Source: Rhodobacterales bacterium HKCCA1288
GTDB lineage: Bacteria; Pseudomonadota; Alphaproteobacteria; Rhodobacterales; Rhodobacteraceae
Assembly: GCA_015693905.1 (NCBI GenBank)
Contig: CP065161.1
Location: 682,001-746,000 of the forward strand
Reading direction: 5' to 3'
Length of the DNA stretch: 64,000 bases
The notes under the pieces are model-generated. The model did no database searches. It had not been told where the DNA came from and saw nothing but the letters and a program-made list of their open reading frames with translations. Made by a program: the position numbers and the translations under genes. This document shows positions 37,014 to 47,840 of the stretch, piece by piece (the stretch's first letter is position 1; every line of letters starts with the position of its first letter).

Positions 37014-37721
37014 ATGTTGACGAAAAAGCAGCTAGACCTGTTGGAATTCATCCACCGCCGCATGCAAAAGGACGGTGTTCCCCCCAGTTTTGACGAGATG
37101 AAGGATGAGCTGGATTTGCGCTCGAAATCGGGCATCCATCGTCTAATCACGGCCCTTGAGGAACGGGGCTTTATCCGCCGTCTGGCCCATAAGGCCCGCG
37201 CGCTGGAGATTGTAAAACTGCCCGATGCGTTGGAGCAGAAATTTGGCACTGGGGCCAAAGCAGGCTTTGCGCCCCGCGTGATCGAGGGGGACAGGGTCGA
37301 CCCGCCCGCCCGCGCGCAAGCGGTTGAGACCCGCGGGGTCAGCGAATTGCCAATGATGGGCCGCATCGCAGCCGGCACCCCGATTGAGGCTTTGGCGGAT
37401 ATCTCGCATCATGTCAGCGTGCCTGCCTCCATGTTGGCCGCAGGGCGGGCGCATTACGCGCTAGAGGTTAAAGGCGACTCTATGATTGAGGCGGGCATCA
37501 ATGATGGCGATATGGTCATCATCGAAGAACGCAACAGCGCCGAGAATGGTGACATCGTTGTGGCCTTGGTCGAAGGCTATGAGGCCACGCTCAAACGCTT
37601 TCGCCGCAAGGGCAATATGATCGCGCTTGAGGCGGCCAACCCTGCCTATGAAACCCGTGTTCTGCCCGAAGGTCAGGTAAAAGTGCAAGGTCGCCTTGTT
37701 GGCTTGGTGCGGGTTTACTGA
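37014..37721 (+). CDS. lexA: LexA repressor (SOS response)
   Basis: The 235-aa protein has the N-terminal winged helix ([22 protein letters not shown]), the Ala120-Gly121 self-cleavage bond in GRIAAGTP, and the Ser156/Lys194 dyad in GDSMIEAG and ATLKRF. RecA filaments promote cleavage. The ATG at 37014 ([12 protein letters not shown]) is used because homologues start there; an ATG at 36993 would add seven residues. A recA gene with a LexA box is 9 kb away in the same window. Confidence 0.95.
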   Translation: MLTKKQLDLLEFIHRRMQKDGVPPSFDEMKDELDLRSKSGIHRLITALEERGFIRRLAHKARALEIVKLPDALEQKFGTGAKAGFAPRVIEGDRVDPPARAQAVETRGVSELPMMGRIAAGTPIEALADISHHVSVPASMLAAGRAHYALEVKGDSMIEAGINDGDMVIIEERNSAENGDIVVALVEGYEATLKRFRRKGNMIALEAANPAYETRVLPEGQVKVQGRLVGLVRVY

Positions 37722-37730
37722 CCCCCCCTT

Positions 37731-38624
37731 TTATCGTGACCTGCCAGACCAAAGCCGCGCACCCTGTGATGCGCGGCTTGTTTCTATGGCAATTGGGCCG
37801 ATACCCCCTTGGGGCAAATGCAAGGCCACAGCGCCTGCACGGGCCATATCGCGCGCATCAAAAAATAGGCAAGGCCCCGGACTATCCGATGGGTTTAGAC
37901 GGGCGGCAAGGATCACAACATCCGCTGCCCCACAGGCAGAAAGGGCATCCGCCAAGGCCGCCTCGCCCCGCCCGTGCCAAACACGATACCCTTTGACGGT
38001 GGCAGCCTGCCCTGCCCCCTCCGCCTGCCAAAGCGGTCGTGCGGCCGCCTCGGGTTGGGTCGCGCGATCCCCATCGTTTTCAAGCCAGAGATCCACCACG
38101 AACCTCTCGCCGCGCGCATGGCTTGGCACACGTAGGCCCGCCGCATCCATCACCCCGACAAGACGCGCTGAAGGGGCAATCAAGATGTCTGGTCGCGGGC
38201 TTTGGCCCGAAATCCAAAGGGCCACTCCCATGGGCAAGAGAAAGGCGGCCCGCATTGGCCCGTTCCAAATCAATCCGCCCACAAACCCCGCCGCGAAAAC
38301 GGGCATGACAAGCGGTGCGGGGCTGACGACCATACGCACCGCACGCGGCCATGCCGCCACCTCATGCGCCACGGATAAGATGAGGGTCAGGCCCTGCTCC
38401 ATCGGATAGAGCGCCAAATTGGCAAGACCAAAAGGCGCAAGCAGGCCTGCCACAACCCCCAATGGCATCACCAAAATGCCCATGATCGGCATCGCAATCA
38501 AATTCGCGACCAAGCCATAGGTGGTGAGGCGGTTGAAATGCATCGCCGCAAAAGGCGCAGTTGCTGCCCCTGCAAGAATGGATGAGACAACCACCCCTAA
38601 CACTGCCATTCCCAACCGCCACCC
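37731..38624 (-). pseudogene. comEC: ComEC/Rec2 competence protein, C-terminal part after an in-frame TAG
   Basis: This segment continues the ComEC reading frame directly after the amber codon at 38625-38627; GGG TGG CGG TTG follow in the same frame. It encodes the rest of the competence channel (GLVANLIAMPIMGILVMPLG, several membrane helices) and a short C-terminal hydrolase-like region. A TTG at 38615 or ATG at 38609 could start a fragment, but no ribosome-binding site stands out. It converges with lexA, 9 bases apart. Without readthrough the protein is split. Confidence 0.78.
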
Positions 38625-39851
38625 CTAAGAGCGCGGGCCCGTCCGCCCCGTAAACAGGCGCAACAAGGCCCCAAACCCAACCACAAGCGCCGCCGTGGCC
38701 GCAAATGACATCTGAAAGCCCGGCGATAACAATGTCTCGGGTCGGCGGATCAGCACGATCAAAGCTGCAATCGCAACAGAGCGCAGTGAAATCGCCCGCC
38801 GATCACAGAGAACCGCCGTGAACATGACCGCGACCTGAATATAGGCGCGCTCGGTCGCGACTGACCCGCCCGAAAGGGCCAGATAGAACCCGCCCGCAGC
38901 AAGGGCTGCAATAGCCGCCCATTTCTTGGTCGGGTAGTAGAGCGCCACGCGCGGAAAAAGGGCCAAGATCACCCGCAAGGCCGTAAAAACAAACCCCGTC
39001 AAAAGCCCCATATGCAGCCCAGATATTGCAAGGAGATGGGCGATATTGGTGTCGCGCATCGCCTCGACATCGGTGGCGATCAGGCCCGCGCGATCCCCTG
39101 TTAAAATCGCGGCGGCAAATCCCCCTGCCCCCGCCTGCATGCGTGCTTGAATGGCGCGCGAAAGATCAAGCCGCGCGCGGGTCAACCACAGGCCCGATGG
39201 ATCATGGTCAATCACTTCGAAATCTTTGCGGCTGTAGCCAACGGCACCAAGCCCCAGAAAATAGGCATGGCGTTGGAAATCAAACCCATTCGGTTCTGAT
39301 GCGGGCGATGGCGGCAAGGCGCGCGCCTCAATCCGAATGATATCGCCAATTTGCGGCACTTGCACCGATTGCCCATGCAAAGACAGGCGCAGCCTGTCTG
39401 GCGTTCTGGGGGGGCTGATGGGGGCCATGGTGACGCGGTCTAAAGTCAGGCGCGGCGCCTCTGAGGCCGAGCGGTCAAGCATCACCACCCGCCCCTCAAT
39501 CACGCCGTAATATGGCCATCCCAAGATAGGAGCCTGCATTTGATGCGCGCGCCATGCCCCAAGGGACAGCCCCATTAAGAAAAGTGAAAGCCCAATAGAG
39601 ATCAGCGCAATCCCGCCACGCGCCCAAACACCAAGGGCTGCGCAGCACAGCCCCGCTGCAAAAACGGCGATGCGCGTGCCCGTGTCAGGTTCCACAGGCA
39701 GCGCAAAATATGCTGCAATGCCTGCGGCCAAAAAGACCGGCACCCATAAAAATCGATCTTGGGCTTGCGCGCGGAGGTTAGAAACAAAAGCGCGAAACCC
39801 AAGGCGGCGCGTCCAGATGTGGATCGGTGGATGTGGTGCTGCAATCGGCAC
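38625..39851 (-). pseudogene. comEC: ComEC/Rec2 competence protein, N-terminal part ending in an internal TAG
   Basis: ComEC forms the inner-membrane channel for DNA uptake in natural transformation. This 408-residue part has the DUF4131 N-terminal region with membrane helices, an OB-like stretch, and the Competence domain start (RDTNIAHLLAISGLHMGLLTG, GSVATERAYIQVAVMF). It ends GRTGPRS-TAG in the middle of the channel domain, and the frame then continues open for 295 more codons. The whole frame, 37731-39851, would encode about 706 residues, a normal ComEC length, so a single nonsense codon breaks an otherwise intact gene. Confidence 0.82.
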
Positions 39852-39965
39852 GTTCTGCGCCCTTGTTTCCCTGTTGCGGAGTGCCTAAACACAGGGCCAA
39901 ACCTAGCCGTAAGTTTGTAAGAGAAGGGTTAAGGGCCACCGCCCAAACCCGCGAAAGGAAAGCCG

Positions 39966-41372
39966 ATGAGCCAGCCTGTCACACGTTTCGCCCCCTCGCC
40001 CACGGGGTATTTGCATATTGGCGGCGCGCGCACGGCCTTGTTCAACTGGCTTTACGCGCGCGGGCGGGGTGGAAAATTCCTGCTTCGGATCGAAGATACG
40101 GATCGCGCCCGCTCGACCCCAGAGGCGACAGAGGCCATTTTAAAGGGCTTGGCTTGGCTTGGCCTCGATTGGGATGGGGAACCCATCAGCCAGTTTGAGC
40201 GCGCAGACCGCCATGCCGAAGTGGCGCGCGCGATGCTGGAAAATGGCAAGGCCTATAAATGCTTTGCCACCCAAGACGAGATCGAAGCCTTTCGCGAGGC
40301 GGCGCGGGCCGAAGGCAAATCCACCCTTTATCAAAGCCCGTGGCGGGATGCGGCCCCTGAAACCCACCCTGACGCGCCCTTTGTGATCCGTCTGCGCGCG
40401 CCGCGTGATGGTGAAACCATCATCGAAGATCAGGTTCAGGGGCGTGTCACCATCGGCAACGCACAGTTGGATGATATGGTTTTGCTGCGCTCGGACGGAA
40501 CCCCGACCTATATGTTGGCGGTGGTGGTCGATGACCATGACATGGGTGTGACCCATGTGATCCGTGGCGATGACCATCTCAACAATGCCGCACGGCAAAG
40601 CCAGATTTATCACGCAATGGGATGGGATTTACCGATTTGGGCACATATCCCGCTGATCCACGGGCCAGACGGCAAAAAACTGTCCAAACGTCACGGCGCT
40701 TTGGGGGTCGAGGAATATGCCGCGATGGGATACCCGCCTGCCGCAATGCGCAATTATCTCGCCCGTCTGGGATGGAGCCATGGTGATGATGAATTGTTCA
40801 CCGATGCCCAAGCGACCGAATGGTTTGATCTGGGCGGCATTGGCAAATCGCCTGCGCGGCTTGACTTCAAAAAGCTCGAAAATGTCTGCCAATGGCATAT
40901 CGCACAGATGGAAGATGCCGCGCTTTTGGGGGATATTGAAACATATCTCGCAGCGGCCAATCAGCCCGCCCTTTCGCAATCGCAGAAAGATGGCCTCAAA
41001 TCCGCGCTCTATTGCACAAAGGATCGCGCCAAATCCCTGCCTGAGCTTTTGATGAAGGCCGCATTTGTTTTGAACGAAAGACCAATAAAACCTGATGAAA
41101 AGGCCTTAGGGGCGCTGGATAATGTATCCCGTGGTATACTGAAATCATTGACTGCGCAGTTGCAGAATGCTACGTGGACGCGTGAGGGTCTTGAAACGCT
41201 GATCGGCGCAGTCGCCGAGGCGCATGAGACCAAGCTTGGCAAATTGGCAGCACCGCTTCGTGCGGCCTTGTCGGGACAAACAGTTTCACCGAGCGTCTTT
41301 GATATGATGCTCGTGCTGGGTCGGGACGAATCCATTGCCCGACTTACGGATGCAACGGTTGGTGCGGATTAA
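39966..41372 (+). CDS. gltX: Glutamyl-tRNA synthetase
   Basis: The 468-aa class I synthetase charges tRNA-Glu. The N-terminal ATP motif is in [20 protein letters not shown], and the second ATP motif is [20 protein letters not shown] precedes the ATG. It is divergent from comEC and upstream of gltA with a 104-base gap. Many alphaproteobacteria have two gltX paralogues and lack glutaminyl-tRNA synthetase; whether this copy is discriminating cannot be told here. Confidence 0.95.
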   Translation: MSQPVTRFAPSPTGYLHIGGARTALFNWLYARGRGGKFLLRIEDTDRARSTPEATEAILKGLAWLGLDWDGEPISQFERADRHAEVARAMLENGKAYKCFATQDEIEAFREAARAEGKSTLYQSPWRDAAPETHPDAPFVIRLRAPRDGETIIEDQVQGRVTIGNAQLDDMVLLRSDGTPTYMLAVVVDDHDMGVTHVIRGDDHLNNAARQSQIYHAMGWDLPIWAHIPLIHGPDGKKLSKRHGALGVEEYAAMGYPPAAMRNYLARLGWSHGDDELFTDAQATEWFDLGGIGKSPARLDFKKLENVCQWHIAQMEDAALLGDIETYLAAANQPALSQSQKDGLKSALYCTKDRAKSLPELLMKAAFVLNERPIKPDEKALGALDNVSRGILKSLTAQLQNATWTREGLETLIGAVAEAHETKLGKLAAPLRAALSGQTVSPSVFDMMLVLGRDESIARLTDATVGAD

Positions 41373-41476
41373 ACCAGACCCGCACCAATGAGGCCCCAAG
41401 CGCATGCTACGGCCAGATACGTCAACACCCCCCGTGCAAACCCCGTGTTTTGCGCGGCAAAGCGAGAGGGAACGTC

Positions 41477-42769
41477 ATGACTGACACGAAAACGGCCAAA
41501 CTCAGCATCAATGATCGCGACTTCGATCTACCCGTCTACAGCCCCACAGCAGGGCCTGATGTCATCGACATCACCAAACTATATGGCCAAGCGGGCGTGT
41601 TCACCCATGACCCAGGCTTTACCTCCACCTCGTCTTGCGAAAGCCAGATCACCTTTATTGATGGCGACAAGGGCGAACTTTTGCACCGCGGCTACCCGAT
41701 CGACCAACTGGCGAAAGATTCGCATTATCTCGAGGTTTGCTACCTCTTGCTTTATGGCGAATTGCCGACAGCGGCCGAATTGGAAGATTTCGAGACCCGC
41801 GTGACCCGTCACACTATGATCCACGAACAGATGCATAATTTCTTCCGTGGCTTCCGCCGTGACGCGCATCCAATGGCGACAATGGTGGGTGTCGTAGGGG
41901 CAATGTCGGCCTTCTATCACGACAGCACCGATATTGCGGATCCTTGGCAGCGCGAAGTGGCCTCGATCCGTATGATCGCGAAAATGCCAACCATTGCTGC
42001 GATGGCCTATAAATATTCCATCGGGCAGCCCTTTGTGTATCCACGCAATGACCTCGATTATGCGACCAATTTCTTGCGGATGTGCTTTGCCGTGCCCGCC
42101 GAGGAATATGTGCCTGATCCTGTGCTAAGCCGCGCGATGGATCGCATTTTCACGCTGCACGCAGATCACGAACAAAACGCCTCGACCTCAACGGTGCGTT
42201 TGGCGGGCTCGTCTGGGGCAAACCCGTTTGCCTGTATCGCGGCGGGTATTGCCTGCCTTTGGGGGCCTGCGCATGGCGGTGCGAACCAAGCCTGCCTTGA
42301 AATGCTGCGCGAAATTGGCACTGTGGATCGCATTCCCGAATATATTGCCCGCGCGAAAGACAAAAATGACCCGTTCCGCCTGATGGGCTTTGGTCACCGC
42401 GTCTATAAAAACTTTGACCCTCGCGCGAAGGTGATGAAGGAAAGCGCCGATGAGGTGCTGGATCTGTTGGGTGTTGAGAACAATCCAACCCTGCAAGTTG
42501 CGAAAGAACTTGAGAAAATCGCGCTTGAGGACAGCTATTTCGCGGATAAGAAACTCTATCCAAACGTGGATTTCTATTCGGGCATCATTTTGGATGCGAT
42601 GGGGTTCCCAACCTCAATGTTCACCCCGATCTTCGCGGTCAGCCGCACAGTGGGTTGGATTGCACAGTGGAAAGAAATGCTGAACGATCCTGCGGCAAAA
42701 ATTGGCCGCCCGCGTCAGCTTTATACGGGCCCAACCAAGCGCGATTATGTCGATATCGCCAAGCGCTAA
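41477..42769 (+). CDS. gltA: Citrate synthase (type II)
   Basis: GltA condenses acetyl-CoA and oxaloacetate at the entry of the citric acid cycle. The 430-aa product has the catalytic residues in [23 protein letters not shown] and NVDFYSGI. The N-terminal beta-rich domain ([14 protein letters not shown]) marks the NADH-sensitive hexameric type. ATG at 41477 follows GAGAGGG. A terminator closes the gene. Confidence 0.96.
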   Translation: MTDTKTAKLSINDRDFDLPVYSPTAGPDVIDITKLYGQAGVFTHDPGFTSTSSCESQITFIDGDKGELLHRGYPIDQLAKDSHYLEVCYLLLYGELPTAAELEDFETRVTRHTMIHEQMHNFFRGFRRDAHPMATMVGVVGAMSAFYHDSTDIADPWQREVASIRMIAKMPTIAAMAYKYSIGQPFVYPRNDLDYATNFLRMCFAVPAEEYVPDPVLSRAMDRIFTLHADHEQNASTSTVRLAGSSGANPFACIAAGIACLWGPAHGGANQACLEMLREIGTVDRIPEYIARAKDKNDPFRLMGFGHRVYKNFDPRAKVMKESADEVLDLLGVENNPTLQVAKELEKIALEDSYFADKKLYPNVDFYSGIILDAMGFPTSMFTPIFAVSRTVGWIAQWKEMLNDPAAKIGRPRQLYTGPTKRDYVDIAKR

Positions 42770-42796
42770 GGCACCACTTTAGACGGAAGAAGAAAA

Positions 42797-42822
42797 GCCG
42801 CTCTCTAGGGGGCGGCTTTTTT
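42797..42822 (+). terminator. Terminator after gltA
   Basis: GCCGCTC pairs with GGGCGGC (one G-U pair), followed by six T. It lies 27 bases after the gltA stop and faces the convergent DUF1330 gene. Confidence 0.88.
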
Positions 42823-42846
42823 GTGTCGTTGAGGGCACGCGGTGGA

Positions 42847-43137
42847 TTATTCCACGCCTTCAATCAAGACCAATTCGCGTATTGAGCTGTCCTTGGCAAA
42901 TGCCATCGCCTCTTGATAGGCGGGGCTGTCATAGCAGGCATTGGCATCGGCCAAACTGGGGAACCAGATCACCACATTGCGCGCATGACCCTGCCCTTCT
43001 TTGATGATCACCTCACCACCGCGGGCCAAGAATTTGCCACCAAAGGCCGCAATCGCGGGGCCTGCCAATTCGGCATAGCGCGCATATTCCTCTGGATTTG
43101 TAACGGTGACATGCGCCACCCAATATGCCCCTGCCAT
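42847..43137 (-). CDS. DUF1330 family protein
   Basis: The 96-aa protein is a complete DUF1330 domain, a ferredoxin-like alpha/beta fold of the dimeric barrel class: AYWVAHVTVTNPEEYARYAE, GGKFLARGG, VVIWFPSLADANACYDSPAY. No catalytic role is established for the family. Its start lies one base after the alaS stop on the same strand, so it is the last gene of the alaS transcript. Confidence 0.85.
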   Translation of the reverse strand: MAGAYWVAHVTVTNPEEYARYAELAGPAIAAFGGKFLARGGEVIIKEGQGHARNVVIWFPSLADANACYDSPAYQEAMAFAKDSSIRELVLIEGVE

Positions 43138-43138
43138 A

Positions 43139-45805
43139 TTATGATACTCCCTTAATCACATCCCGCACGGCTGCAAGCGCCGCATCGGCTTGGGTGGCAT
43201 CCTTCGCCCCCCCTTGCGCCAAATCTGCGCGGCCACCACCGCCCTTGCCGCCAAGCGCCTCAACGGCTGCCTTGACCAGATCAACGGCGCTAAGCCGCGC
43301 GGTCAGATCATCGCTGACCCCTGCGGCCACTGCGGCCTTGCCATCGGCTTCGGCAATCAAAAGAACCGCGCCAGAGCCGATTTTGGCCTTATGCGCATCA
43401 ATCAAGCTGGGCAGATCTTTGCCAGTAACACCTGCAACCACCTGCCCAAAAAAGGCGATGCCGCCGATATCTTCGGCAGCGACCTCTTTGGCCCCCGCAC
43501 CACCACCCGCAAGCGCAAGCTGTTGGCGCAATTGGTCGCGTTCATTCTGAAGCGCGCGGCGCTCCTCCATCAAGGACTGGACACGGGCCAAAACATCAGG
43601 CCCTTGCGCCTTGAGCATCCCGCCAAGCTGGCTGAGGATGCGATCTTGTTGCGCCAAATAATCAAAGGCCGCTTGCCCCGTCAGCGCCTCAATGCGCCGC
43701 ACACCCGAGGAAGAAGCGGTTTCCGCGAGCGTCACATAAAGCCCAATGTCGCCCGTCTGGCGCACATGGGTGCCGCCGCACAGTTCAAGACTATAGGTCG
43801 CTCCATCGCTGCCCTTGCCCGACCCTGCAAGCTTACCCATGGAGACCACGCGCACCTCATCGCCGTATTTCTCACCAAAGAGCGCCTGCGCCCCCAAATC
43901 ACGCGCCGCATCAGGGCTCATGATCCGTGTCTCAACAGCCGCGTTTTGGCGGATGAATTCATTCACCTCGGCATCGACCCGCGCCAATTCCTCGGTGCTG
44001 AGCGCCTTGGCGTGCGAAAAATCAAAGCGCAAACGATCCGCCGCGTTCAATGAACCACGCTGCGCCACATGATCGCCGAGCGCGCGGCGCAGGGCCTCGT
44101 GCAACAAATGCGTGGCCGAATGGTTCGCGCGAATGGCGCTGCGGCGGCTGTGATCCACAACCAATTCCGCGGCCTGCCCGGTCTTAATCTCGCCTTCTGT
44201 CACCTTGGCGATATGCAAGAACAGGCCCGCAACCTTTTTGGTGTCTGATATTTCAGCGCGGCCCGTATCGGTCTTAACCAGACCAGTATCGCCGACCTGA
44301 CCACCGCTTTCGCCGTAGAACGGGGTTTGGTTCGTGATCAGCGTGACAGCGCCGCCTTTTGCCGCGGCATTCACTTCGGCCCCGTCAGAAACAAGGGCCA
44401 AAATCTGACCTTCGGCTTGTTCCGTGTCATAGCCCAAAAATTCGGTCGGGCCATGTTGATCGGCCAGATCATACCAAATTGCGGCATCTGCCGCCTCGCC
44501 TGACCCCGACCATGCGGCGCGCGCCTTGGCCTTTTGGGCCTCCATCGCTTGGTCAAACCCGTCTGTGTCGACCTTGCGGCCCTTTTCGCGCAGAGCGTCT
44601 TGGGTCAAATCCAGCGGAAAGCCATATGTGTCATAAAGTTTGAACGCCGTCTCACCTGCCAAAGCGGCCCCTTCGGGCAGATCGACAAGGGCCTCATCCA
44701 ACAGTTTAAGCCCACGATCAAGCGTGGTGCGGAAGCGTTCTTCCTCAAGCTTAAGCGTCTCGGTGATCAGCGCCTGCGCGCGGCCAAGCTCGGGATAGGC
44801 CTGCCCCATCTGGCTGACCAAAGCAGGCACGAGGCGATACATCAACGGGTCTTGCGCGCCCAAAAGATGGGCGTGGCGCATCGCGCGGCGCATGATGCGG
44901 CGCAACACATACCCCCGCCCCTCGTTTGAGGGCATAACCCCATCCGCAATCAAGAATGAGGTCGAGCGCAAGTGATCCGCAATCACGCGGTGATGCACAT
45001 TCTTTGGCCCGTCTGGATCAACGGATGTTGCGTGCGCGGAAGCCTCAATCAAGGCGCGCATCAGATCTGTATCATAATTGTCGTGCTTGCCCTGCAAAAG
45101 CGCGCCAATCCGCTCAAGACCCATGCCGGTATCGATGCTCTGCATCTTAAGAGGCACCATCGAGCCATCCGCGAATTGCTCATTTTGCATGAAAACCACG
45201 TTCCAAATCTCGATGAAACGATCGCCATCTTCTTCGGCTGATCCAGGAGGGCCGCCCCAGATATGGTCGCCATGATCATAGAAAATCTCGGTGCAAGGGC
45301 CGCAAGGGCCTGTTGGCCCCATCTGCCAGAAATTGTCGGATGTGGCGATGCGGATGATCCGATCCTCAGGCACGCCCACCTTTTTCCAAATCTCAAACGC
45401 CTCATCATCGGTATGATAGACCGTGGTCAAAAGACGTTTCGGGTCGATATCAAAATCCTTGGTGATCAATTCCCATGCAAAGGGAATGGCTTCTTTTTTG
45501 AAGTAATCACCAAAGGAGAAATTCCCAAGCATTTCGAAAAACGTGTGATGGCGCGCCGTGTAGCCGACATTATCAAGGTCATTATGCTTACCGCCCGCGC
45601 GCACACATTTTTGCGCCGTGGTGGCGCGCGGCGGGTCGCGATGCTCAAGCCCTGTGAAGACGTTTTTGAACTGCACCATGCCCGAATTGGTGAACATCAA
45701 AGTCGGGTCATTGCGCGGCACAAGCGGCGAGCTTTCGACAATGGCATGGCCGTTGCGTTCAAAATATTTGAGAAAGGTTGAGCGAATATCGTTCAAACTG
45801 GCCAT
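43139..45805 (-). CDS. alaS: Alanyl-tRNA synthetase
   Basis: The 888-aa class II synthetase charges and edits tRNA-Ala. It has the catalytic domain ([19 protein letters not shown]), the editing domain with zinc-type ligands ([13 protein letters not shown] and [13 protein letters not shown]), and the C-terminal DHHA1 region. ATG at 45805 (MASLNDIRS) is used; a GTG two codons earlier is possible. The order recA-alaS on one strand is common in proteobacteria. A recA terminator lies between them. Confidence 0.96.
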   Translation of the reverse strand: MASLNDIRSTFLKYFERNGHAIVESSPLVPRNDPTLMFTNSGMVQFKNVFTGLEHRDPPRATTAQKCVRAGGKHNDLDNVGYTARHHTFFEMLGNFSFGDYFKKEAIPFAWELITKDFDIDPKRLLTTVYHTDDEAFEIWKKVGVPEDRIIRIATSDNFWQMGPTGPCGPCTEIFYDHGDHIWGGPPGSAEEDGDRFIEIWNVVFMQNEQFADGSMVPLKMQSIDTGMGLERIGALLQGKHDNYDTDLMRALIEASAHATSVDPDGPKNVHHRVIADHLRSTSFLIADGVMPSNEGRGYVLRRIMRRAMRHAHLLGAQDPLMYRLVPALVSQMGQAYPELGRAQALITETLKLEEERFRTTLDRGLKLLDEALVDLPEGAALAGETAFKLYDTYGFPLDLTQDALREKGRKVDTDGFDQAMEAQKAKARAAWSGSGEAADAAIWYDLADQHGPTEFLGYDTEQAEGQILALVSDGAEVNAAAKGGAVTLITNQTPFYGESGGQVGDTGLVKTDTGRAEISDTKKVAGLFLHIAKVTEGEIKTGQAAELVVDHSRRSAIRANHSATHLLHEALRRALGDHVAQRGSLNAADRLRFDFSHAKALSTEELARVDAEVNEFIRQNAAVETRIMSPDAARDLGAQALFGEKYGDEVRVVSMGKLAGSGKGSDGATYSLELCGGTHVRQTGDIGLYVTLAETASSSGVRRIEALTGQAAFDYLAQQDRILSQLGGMLKAQGPDVLARVQSLMEERRALQNERDQLRQQLALAGGGAGAKEVAAEDIGGIAFFGQVVAGVTGKDLPSLIDAHKAKIGSGAVLLIAEADGKAAVAAGVSDDLTARLSAVDLVKAAVEALGGKGGGGRADLAQGGAKDATQADAALAAVRDVIKGVS

Positions 45806-45927
45806 GAGCACGCGGTCTTTCTGACTAAATCCATCGGTTCTGCGTGGGATACAAGTTTGTCAAAGCACTGTCCACAGGACAAAAACTTTGGGCGGGGATG
45901 GAAATTTCAAGGGCCTAAAATGCAAGA

Positions 45928-45956
45928 CGCGCGCAGCCCGATTGGGGCTACGCGCG
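45928..45956 (-). terminator. Terminator after recA
   Basis: On the minus strand CGCGCG-T-AGCCC pairs with GGGCT-G-CGCGCG around a 5-base loop, with one mismatch, followed by TCTTGCATTTT. Confidence 0.65.
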
Positions 45957-45984
45957 AAATTGTGCTGACGCAAGGAGTGGGGAA

Positions 45985-47055
45985 TTAATCCTCAACCATT
46001 GCGCTGTCATCACTGTCATCCATGCCGAATTCCAACCCATGGGCGGCACGGATTTTGTCCTCGATTTCCAAAGCCATGCTTGGATTGTCTTTCAGAAATT
46101 GCTTGGCGTTTTCGCGGCCCTGTCCAATCCGCTCGTCCCCGTAAGAGAACCAAGCGCCTGATTTCTCAACCACGCCTGCCTTAACACCCAAATCAAGCAA
46201 TTCGCCCGTTTTCGAGATGCCCTCGCCATACATGATGTCGAATTCCACCTGTTTGAACGGAGGAGCCACCTTGTTTTTGACCACTTTCACACGGGTTTGG
46301 TTGCCGACAACCTCGTCACGATCCTTGATCGCGCCGATGCGGCGGATATCCAAACGCACGGATGAATAGAATTTCAGCGCATTACCACCTGTGGTGGTTT
46401 CTGGGCTGCCAAACATCACACCGATTTTCATGCGAATCTGGTTGATGAAAATCACCATACAGTTTGAGCGCGCGATGGAACCTGTCAGTTTGCGCATCGC
46501 CTGAGACATCAGGCGCGCATGCACCCCGACCGAGCTGTCGCCCATATCACCCTCAAGTTCGGATTTCGGGGTCAACGCTGCAACGGAATCCACCACCACA
46601 AGGCTAACCGCGCCAGAGCGCACCAATGTATCGGTGATTTCAAGCGCCTGTTCCCCTGTATCGGGCTGAGAAATCAGAAGATCATCCAAATTCACGCCCA
46701 ATTTTTTGGCATATTGTGGGTCAAGCGCGTGTTCGGCATCGACAAAGGCGCATACCCCGCCCTTCTTTTGCTCTTCCGCGACCGCGTGAAGCGTCAGCGT
46801 GGTCTTCCCCGAGCTTTCAGGGCCATAGATTTCGATGATCCGCCCCTTTGGCAGACCCCCAATCCCAAGGGCGATATCGAGCCCGAGCGAGCCTGTCGAT
46901 GTCGCCTCAATTTCTTGGATGGCGTTCTCACCCCCAAGGCGCATGATCGAGCCCTTGCCAAATTGACGCTCGATCTGTGCCAAGGCGCTGTCGAGTGCCT
47001 TTTGCTTTTCCGCCGCGTTGCGATCCGTCATGTCCAGAATATCCGCCATTGCCAT
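45985..47055 (-). CDS. recA: Recombinase RecA
   Basis: RecA forms filaments on single-stranded DNA, drives strand exchange, and triggers LexA cleavage. The 356-aa product has Walker [10 protein letters not shown], the [10 protein letters not shown] stretch, Walker [11 protein letters not shown], loop L2 ([15 protein letters not shown]) and the acidic C-terminal tail [11 protein letters not shown]. The ATG at 47055 has AAGGAG 8 bases upstream; a second ATG lies two codons on. A LexA box lies 52 bases before the start. Confidence 0.98.
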   Translation of the reverse strand: MAMADILDMTDRNAAEKQKALDSALAQIERQFGKGSIMRLGGENAIQEIEATSTGSLGLDIALGIGGLPKGRIIEIYGPESSGKTTLTLHAVAEEQKKGGVCAFVDAEHALDPQYAKKLGVNLDDLLISQPDTGEQALEITDTLVRSGAVSLVVVDSVAALTPKSELEGDMGDSSVGVHARLMSQAMRKLTGSIARSNCMVIFINQIRMKIGVMFGSPETTTGGNALKFYSSVRLDIRRIGAIKDRDEVVGNQTRVKVVKNKVAPPFKQVEFDIMYGEGISKTGELLDLGVKAGVVEKSGAWFSYGDERIGQGRENAKQFLKDNPSMALEIEDKIRAAHGLEFGMDDSDDSAMVED

Positions 47056-47106
47056 TGGTTTGGCTCCTTATTTCACACTGCTGCCAAGGCGGCAATGCTT
47101 GCCCGT

Positions 47107-47121
47107 GTTCACTTCTTGTTC
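47107..47121 (-). promoter_or_regulatory. LexA (SOS) box upstream of recA
   Basis: GTTC-ACTTCTT-GTTC is GAAC-N7-GAAC on the minus strand, an exact match to the alphaproteobacterial LexA operator and to the spacing of the sites before lexA in this window. Confidence 0.88.
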
Positions 47122-47237
47122 TCAGACATAAATGCAAACAAAAAGAGAACATTTCAAGTAAAATCTTGCAAGGCCCATGTTTTACAGTGAATGGTAAAGA
47201 AGTGGTTACGGGGATCGCCCTTGGCGATAATATTAAT

Positions 47238-47840
47238 ATGCTCTTGTTTTTTAAGCAGAAACTGGTGCTTTTCAGTGTGCCAAAAACAGGCACAACCGCA
47301 TTAGAGGCCGCAGCCCTGCCCTATGCGAGTGCGGCGATTCTTGACCCGCCGGGGATGAAACATGTCTCGGTGTCGCGCTATAAGGCGCAGCTTGCCCCGT
47401 TTTTCGAGGCGCGCGGCAAGCAGCCGCATGAAACCATGGCCATCATGCGCGAACCCATTGACTGGCTTGGAAGTTGGTATCGCTACAGACGGCGCGATCA
47501 AATCAGGGGAAAACCAAATTCCACCGCTGATGTAAGTTTCGCCGAATTTGTTGAGGCGTGGTTGCTTGATACCCCCCCTGCCTTTGCACAAATCGGCGCG
47601 CAGGCGCGTTTTTTGGGCACGGACACGGCGCAGATCGGGGTCGATCACTTGTTTCGATATGATCAAATGGATCGGGCAGTCGCGTTTTTGGAACAAAGAT
47701 TGGGGGTGTCGCTGCAGCTAGAGCGGCGCAATGTCTCGCCAAGCCTGCCATTGGAATTGCCCAAGGGGCTTGAGGCGCGCCTCAGGGCAGAGCGGCCCGA
47801 GGAATTCGCACTATGGGAGGCGCTCTGCGCGCGTTTGTAA
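47238..47840 (+). CDS. Sulfotransferase-like P-loop protein
   Basis: The 200-aa protein begins with a hydrophobic strand and FSVPKTGTTALEAA, where PKTGTT resembles the 5'-phosphosulfate-binding loop of sulfotransferases. IMREPIDWLGSWYRYRRRD matches the 3'-phosphate contact region (R-P-D/W type). Relatives in Rhodobacterales are often mislabelled gamma-glutamyl kinase. The acceptor is unknown. ATG at 47238 gives the natural start. It is divergent from recA; its end overlaps the convergent cckA by 30 bases. Confidence 0.72.
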   Translation: MLLFFKQKLVLFSVPKTGTTALEAAALPYASAAILDPPGMKHVSVSRYKAQLAPFFEARGKQPHETMAIMREPIDWLGSWYRYRRRDQIRGKPNSTADVSFAEFVEAWLLDTPPAFAQIGAQARFLGTDTAQIGVDHLFRYDQMDRAVAFLEQRLGVSLQLERRNVSPSLPLELPKGLEARLRAERPEEFALWEALCARL

